DNA of 9,657 nt from NCBI GenBank assembly GCA_905477565.1, contig CAJQGO010000086.1, forward strand, positions 1 through 9,657, written 5' to 3'. Made by a program: the position numbers and the translations under genes. The notes under the pieces were generated by a model that saw only the letters and a list, made by a program, of their open reading frames with translations, did no database searches and was not told the DNA's origin. Source of the stretch: an uncultured Planctomycetota bacterium (GTDB lineage: Bacteria; Planctomycetota; Planctomycetia; Pirellulales; UBA1268). Below are positions 6,034-9,657 of the stretch, piece after piece (positions within the stretch are counted from its first letter, which is position 1; each line of letters opens with the position of its first letter).

Positions 6034-8157
6034 CTAATAGGGGACTTCCAACGAGTCATTTAATTTTTGAATACGAAGCCGAGCGGGTGGCAAACTCTTA
6101 TGAAAGATTTTCCCATACGGCTTGGTAATCATGCGAGGGTCAAGAATAATTACCCGCCCTGTATCCTCTCGCGTTCGGATCAAACGGCCAAACCCTTGCT
6201 TTAATTTAATCACTGCCTCAGGCAATTGGTATTCTGCAAAGGCATTCCCGCCCGCCTGTTTGATAGCCTCTATACGGGCAGCAATGAGTGGACGGTCAGG
6301 CACCGCAAAAGGAAGGCGTGGAATAATCACCTGAGTGAGCAGGTCACCAGGGAGATCAATACCCTGCCAGAAGCCATCTGTTCCCAGAAGTACTGCCTGT
6401 GGGCTATTACGAAATTCTTCCAGCATCTGCCCTCGGGAAAGCCCATCAGCCTGGCTTACAATTCGAATCTTGTTACGAATACAAAATCCAGTGAGCTCGC
6501 TTGATGCTCTGGCAAGTGCTTGATGACTTGTAAAAAGCACCATCGTTCTGCCCTGCTGATCAACCACAAAAGAACGAAGCATTTCTGCAACGGCACGATC
6601 AAAATGGTGTTTACTGGTTGGGTCTGGCAGCCGGTTTACAAGAACAAGTTCTGCTTGTGATTCATAATCAAACGGGCTATCCAACTGACGCTTGATTGCT
6701 GATTCAATGCCAAGCCTTTGGCACAAATAATGAAAACCAGTCTCTGTGGCATCATGTTCGTACTCTTCATCAAAAGTATCGTCTGGCACCTCGCTTTGCG
6801 CCCCTGTTGAAAGCGTTGCGCTGGTAAGAACTACTGTATCTACTTTGCTGAAGAGATCTCGCCGCAAAACACCACTGACATCAATCGGTGCACTTGCGAG
6901 TTTTACGCGTGGTGCACCACGGCGACTCCTTGCTAGTTCAACCCACCAGACACTTCCGGGATCATCCTGCTCAAGCCAAAAACGGATGGACCCAGCTTGT
7001 GATGTCAACCGATCTGCGAGTGACTGAAAGTCCTGTCTTTCGGCATCCTTTGAAAGTCGATTCGATGCTTTTCTTATCTTCCGTCCTAACGACAGAAGAA
7101 CTTCTCCTAACGTATTAGGAACAAGATTGGGTTCTGAGATTCGCCAAGGCCCGTCTCCACGATCCGCCACAGCGTGAATTACCCCAGAAAAAAAATCCTC
7201 TGAGATTCGGCGAGCCTGAACAACGTCTGGCCGCAGGTCATCAAGTTTATAGTGCACGAGCAGACCACGATTTGTTCGCTCGTTGTAAAGACGTGACAGA
7301 AGCCGCTCAACCGCAATACTCGACAGCCCAACACCAAGGTGGTCACTTGCGACCGACTCGACCATGTGCGCTTCATCTAGAATGACAATGTCGTACTCAG
7401 GGAGAAGGCTTACTCCATTTCGACGCAACGCAAGATCTGAAAAGAAAAGGGCATGATTCACGACGAGGACCTGGGCATTATTCATACGCCTTCGAGCCGC
7501 AAAATAATAACAATCGTTATACCGGGGGCAGGAACGGCCCATGCAGTTTCCTGAGTCGCTATGAACTTCATCCCACACCGAACTGCGCGGAATTGTTGGC
7601 AGATCTGCCAGGGAACCATCACGTGTATTTTCTGACCACTCCAGAAGTCCTTCCAGTTCCGAGACTTCTTCATCGTATTGAAACAGACTTCCCTCTCGCT
7701 CCTTCGCAAGCCCCAGCCGACGAAGACTGACATAATTTCCGCGCCCTTTGACCAGCACGGCGGAAAATTCATGTGGCATGACCGCTGATACCACCGGAAT
7801 ATCTTTCTTCACCAATTGTTCTTGTAATGCAATCGTATGTGTCGCGATGACGATCCGACGAGGCCGCTTCTCATTCGTCTTCTCTGTTTTTTGATCCTCG
7901 CATCCAGTTTGCTGCTGTTCCTCTGGCTGGCACTCTTCTTGAAGGGCCTGATCAGCCGTAGCGGCCAGCACAGCGGGTATGAGATAGGCGAGGCTTTTAC
8001 CGGTTCCAGTCCCAGCCTCGATAATCGCATGTTTTTTTTGCTCAATTGCCGCTGCAACGAGGTCTGCCATAACAATCTGCTGGGGTCGGGGTTCCCAGCC
8101 CGGTATACGAGCCGCAAGTCGGCCGTTCGGCGATAAAAAAGACGATGGTGAATCCAT
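6034..8157 (-). CDS. dinG: DinG-type superfamily 2 ATP-dependent DNA helicase
   Basis: A 707-residue XPD/DinG-family helicase, expected to unwind DNA 5' to 3' with ATP and to resolve D-loops, R-loops or G-quadruplexes in repair. Motifs in order: RPQQIVMADLVAAAIEQ Q-motif region (24-40), Walker A EAGTGTGKS (47-55), ATHTIALQEQL (105-115), a Cys cluster CMGRSCPRYNDC (205, 210, 216), VVNHALFFSDL (232-242), Walker B DEAH (261-264), VVLTSATLS (442-450), LGTDGFWQGIDLPG (591-604), and motif VI QGFGRLIRTRED (654-665). DinG and XPD proteins normally bind a 4Fe-4S cluster with four Cys. Here the expected first position, in GRGNYVSLRRL, is Ser144, leaving three. An acidic Gln-rich insert (about 68-100) splits Walker A from motif Ia. 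There is no exonuclease domain. ATG 8157 lacks a Shine-Dalgarno. It is divergent from argH. Confidence 0.88.
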   Translation of the reverse strand: MDSPSSFLSPNGRLAARIPGWEPRPQQIVMADLVAAAIEQKKHAIIEAGTGTGKSLAYLIPAVLAATADQALQEECQPEEQQQTGCEDQKTEKTNEKRPRRIVIATHTIALQEQLVKKDIPVVSAVMPHEFSAVLVKGRGNYVSLRRLGLAKEREGSLFQYDEEVSELEGLLEWSENTRDGSLADLPTIPRSSVWDEVHSDSGNCMGRSCPRYNDCYYFAARRRMNNAQVLVVNHALFFSDLALRRNGVSLLPEYDIVILDEAHMVESVASDHLGVGLSSIAVERLLSRLYNERTNRGLLVHYKLDDLRPDVVQARRISEDFFSGVIHAVADRGDGPWRISEPNLVPNTLGEVLLSLGRKIRKASNRLSKDAERQDFQSLADRLTSQAGSIRFWLEQDDPGSVWWVELARSRRGAPRVKLASAPIDVSGVLRRDLFSKVDTVVLTSATLSTGAQSEVPDDTFDEEYEHDATETGFHYLCQRLGIESAIKRQLDSPFDYESQAELVLVNRLPDPTSKHHFDRAVAEMLRSFVVDQQGRTMVLFTSHQALARASSELTGFCIRNKIRIVSQADGLSRGQMLEEFRNSPQAVLLGTDGFWQGIDLPGDLLTQVIIPRLPFAVPDRPLIAARIEAIKQAGGNAFAEYQLPEAVIKLKQGFGRLIRTREDTGRVIILDPRMITKPYGKIFHKSLPPARLRIQKLNDSLEVPY

Positions 8158-8285
8158 ATAAACAATCTACACGGAAAGTAGAAACGCCTGATGAGAACGG
8201 TTGGTAGACTACTCTTTCCTGTTTTGCAGATACATTGGTCTTTTCTTAACCCGGTAAATCCTCGACGCACCTAACAGATATCATT
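8158..8285. other. Divergent intergenic region between helicase and argH
   Basis: A 128-base gap that must carry promoters for both genes. No clear -35/-10 pair was recognised: TTGCAG at 8224-8229 has only a poor TAACCC at 17-base spacing. Neither start has a Shine-Dalgarno. A small dyad GTAG-A-CTAC sits at 8204-8212. Confidence 0.4.
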
Positions 8286-9657
8286 ATGAGTGAAAAATCA
8301 GACGGAAAAGCCTGGGGTGGCGTCTTCCGTGTACCAACAGACCAACGAGTTGAATCCTTCTCTGAGAGTATATCTTTCGACCAACGGTTGGCTGACGATG
8401 ATATTGACGGATCGATAGCCCACTCGCAAATGCTTGCGGAGTGCGGATTACTCACACAAACCGAAGCGGATGCTATACGGGAAGGTCTCGAAGAGATCCG
8501 AAACGACATCCGTGAAGGGACATTTCATTTCACTGCCAGTAAAGAAGATATTCACCTCCATATTGAATCTGCACTTACGGAAAAACTAGGAGATACTGGC
8601 CGGAAACTGCACACGGCGCGAAGTCGGAATGATCAGGTCGCCACAGATCTTCGTCTCTTTTGCCGACGTGCAATTGATCGCATAGATGCCGGTATCCTCG
8701 AGTTGCAAAAAGCTTTTCTTGAGATGGGTGACCGAGAGCGCGATCTCGTCATACCCGCGTACACACACCTTCGACGCGCGCAGCCTGTTCTTGCAGCCCA
8801 TCAGCTATTGGTGTGGTGCGAAAAATTTGATCGAGATCGACAACGGCTTGCTGATTGTCGACAGCGGACAAACATCATGCCGTTAGGTTCAGCGGCTCTT
8901 GCTGGTACAAGTCTGCCAATTGATCGATCAAAGACACAGGCCGCACTCGGGTTTGATGCTATCGCTCCAAACAGCCTTGATGCTGCCAGCGATCGAGACT
9001 TTGTCTGTGAACTTGCGTTTGTTCTCTCGCTAACCGCCGTGCATCTCTCCCAGTGGGCTGAAGAGTGGATCATCTACAGCACTGATGAGTTTGGCTTTCT
9101 CAATCTCCCGGAAGCATTCTGCACTGGCAGTTCCATCATGCCTCAAAAGATTAACCCCGATGTACTTGAACTTGTGCGAGGAAAGTCAGCACGAGTTATA
9201 AGTAACGTGCAGCAAATTCTTGTACTACTCAAAGGGCTTCCGACTGCTTACAACCGAGACCTGCAGGAGGACAAGGAGGCTGTCTTCGATTCAATCGATA
9301 CGCTCGAGGCGATGCTTGGTGTTGCCGCCCCACTTGTGGCTGGCACACATTTTGATCGAAAGCGGATTAGTGAATCAATTGAAAAAGGACATCTCGATGC
9401 GACAACACTCATGGAGGCACTCATTGTTGAAGGTGTGCCACAGCGCACCGCACACGAAACCGTTGGCAAACTCGTACGACTTGCTCTGACAAAAGGGTGT
9501 AGCCTGGCTGAACTTACTGATGATGCCTGTCGCGCAGAATATGACGGCTGGAAGGCCTCTCTACGGCAGGCTTTGGGGTCCTCACGGGTAGTTGAACGGA
9601 TGGTGAGTTTTGGCTCGACCGCTCCGTCTTGTGTTGCCGAACAACTTTCTGCGTGGC
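8286..9657 (+). CDS. argH: Argininosuccinate lyase, nearly complete, cut by the right edge
   Basis: Catalyses argininosuccinate to arginine plus fumarate, the last step of arginine synthesis; cytoplasmic homotetramer of the fumarase/aspartase superfamily. The frame reads without a stop for 457 codons from ATG 8286. E. coli ArgH is 457 residues and this copy ends in the usual C-terminal region (GSTAPSCVAEQLSAW), so only a few residues are missing. Motifs: KAWGGVFRVPTDQRVESFSES (8-28), HTARSRNDQVATDLRL (109-124), AYTHLRRAQPVLAAH (158-172) with general-acid-type His161, and the signature GSSIMPQKINPDVLELVRGK (281-300) with catalytic Ser282, Lys288, Asn290 and Glu295. Ile289 replaces the second Lys of the common QKKNPD form; the functional Lys is kept. 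NRDLQEDKE (323-331) is also conserved. No Shine-Dalgarno is seen before the ATG. Confidence 0.95.
   Translation, partial: MSEKSDGKAWGGVFRVPTDQRVESFSESISFDQRLADDDIDGSIAHSQMLAECGLLTQTEADAIREGLEEIRNDIREGTFHFTASKEDIHLHIESALTEKLGDTGRKLHTARSRNDQVATDLRLFCRRAIDRIDAGILELQKAFLEMGDRERDLVIPAYTHLRRAQPVLAAHQLLVWCEKFDRDRQRLADCRQRTNIMPLGSAALAGTSLPIDRSKTQAALGFDAIAPNSLDAASDRDFVCELAFVLSLTAVHLSQWAEEWIIYSTDEFGFLNLPEAFCTGSSIMPQKINPDVLELVRGKSARVISNVQQILVLLKGLPTAYNRDLQEDKEAVFDSIDTLEAMLGVAAPLVAGTHFDRKRISESIEKGHLDATTLMEALIVEGVPQRTAHETVGKLVRLALTKGCSLAELTDDACRAEYDGWKASLRQALGSSRVVERMVSFGSTAPSCVAEQLSAW

Noticed and set aside
7837..8136. Plus-strand frame with hydrophobic stretch opposite the helicase
   Set aside because: The apparent membrane segment is antisense of the helicase Gln/Glu/Lys-rich loop, a common artefact.
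8224..8252. Possible sigma-70 type promoter before argH
   Set aside because: TTGCAG is acceptable but the partner box TAACCC is poor; too weak to call.
1..9657. Mobile elements, CRISPR arrays, tRNA genes, defence systems
   Set aside because: No transposase, integrase, long terminal repeats, regularly spaced repeats or cloverleaf-like segments were seen; the helicase has housekeeping DinG features and no defence partner beside it.

Overview
The window reads as a stretch of bacterial chromosome from a planctomycete, most likely of the Pirellula/Rhodopirellula side of the phylum. This is an inference from three things recalled as typical of that phylum: a short secreted cysteine-rich protein, a stand-alone CBM9/DOMON-like protein, and a 414-residue protein of a conserved uncharacterised type. 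Base composition looks moderate in GC. Genes are tightly packed, with no gap over about 130 bases, and Shine-Dalgarno sequences are present for only some genes. There is no transposase, integrase, tRNA, rRNA, CRISPR array or prophage gene in view.

Layout. Bases 1-3154 hold three plus-strand genes in a likely operon: a class I SAM-dependent methyltransferase related to the RlmI/RlmK group, a SpoU/TrmH-type RNA 2'-O-methyltransferase, and the unrecognised helical 414-residue protein, whose start overlaps the end of the methyltransferase gene by 14 bases. Two minus-strand genes converge on this operon: a small secreted Cys-rich protein (3188-3583) and, upstream of it, glycogen synthase glgA (3708-5198). 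Divergent from glgA is a 215-residue CBM9/DOMON-like protein (5308-5955). It converges on a 707-residue DinG-type helicase on the minus strand (6034-8157). Divergent from the helicase is argH, argininosuccinate lyase (8286 to the right edge). argH has no stop in the window but reads without interruption for 457 codons, so only a few C-terminal residues should be missing.

How they fit together. The first three genes suggest an RNA-modification operon with an unknown partner. glgA makes glycogen from ADP-glucose and argH performs the last step of arginine synthesis; both are housekeeping. The helicase probably acts in DNA repair or R-loop/D-loop removal. The remaining genes are lineage-specific.

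I see no convincing new multi-gene system. The items most worth a second look are the conserved unknown protein coupled to two RNA methyltransferases, the Cys-rich secreted protein, the helicase with Ser in place of the first expected iron-sulfur cysteine, and the CBM9-like protein without a signal peptide beside glgA.
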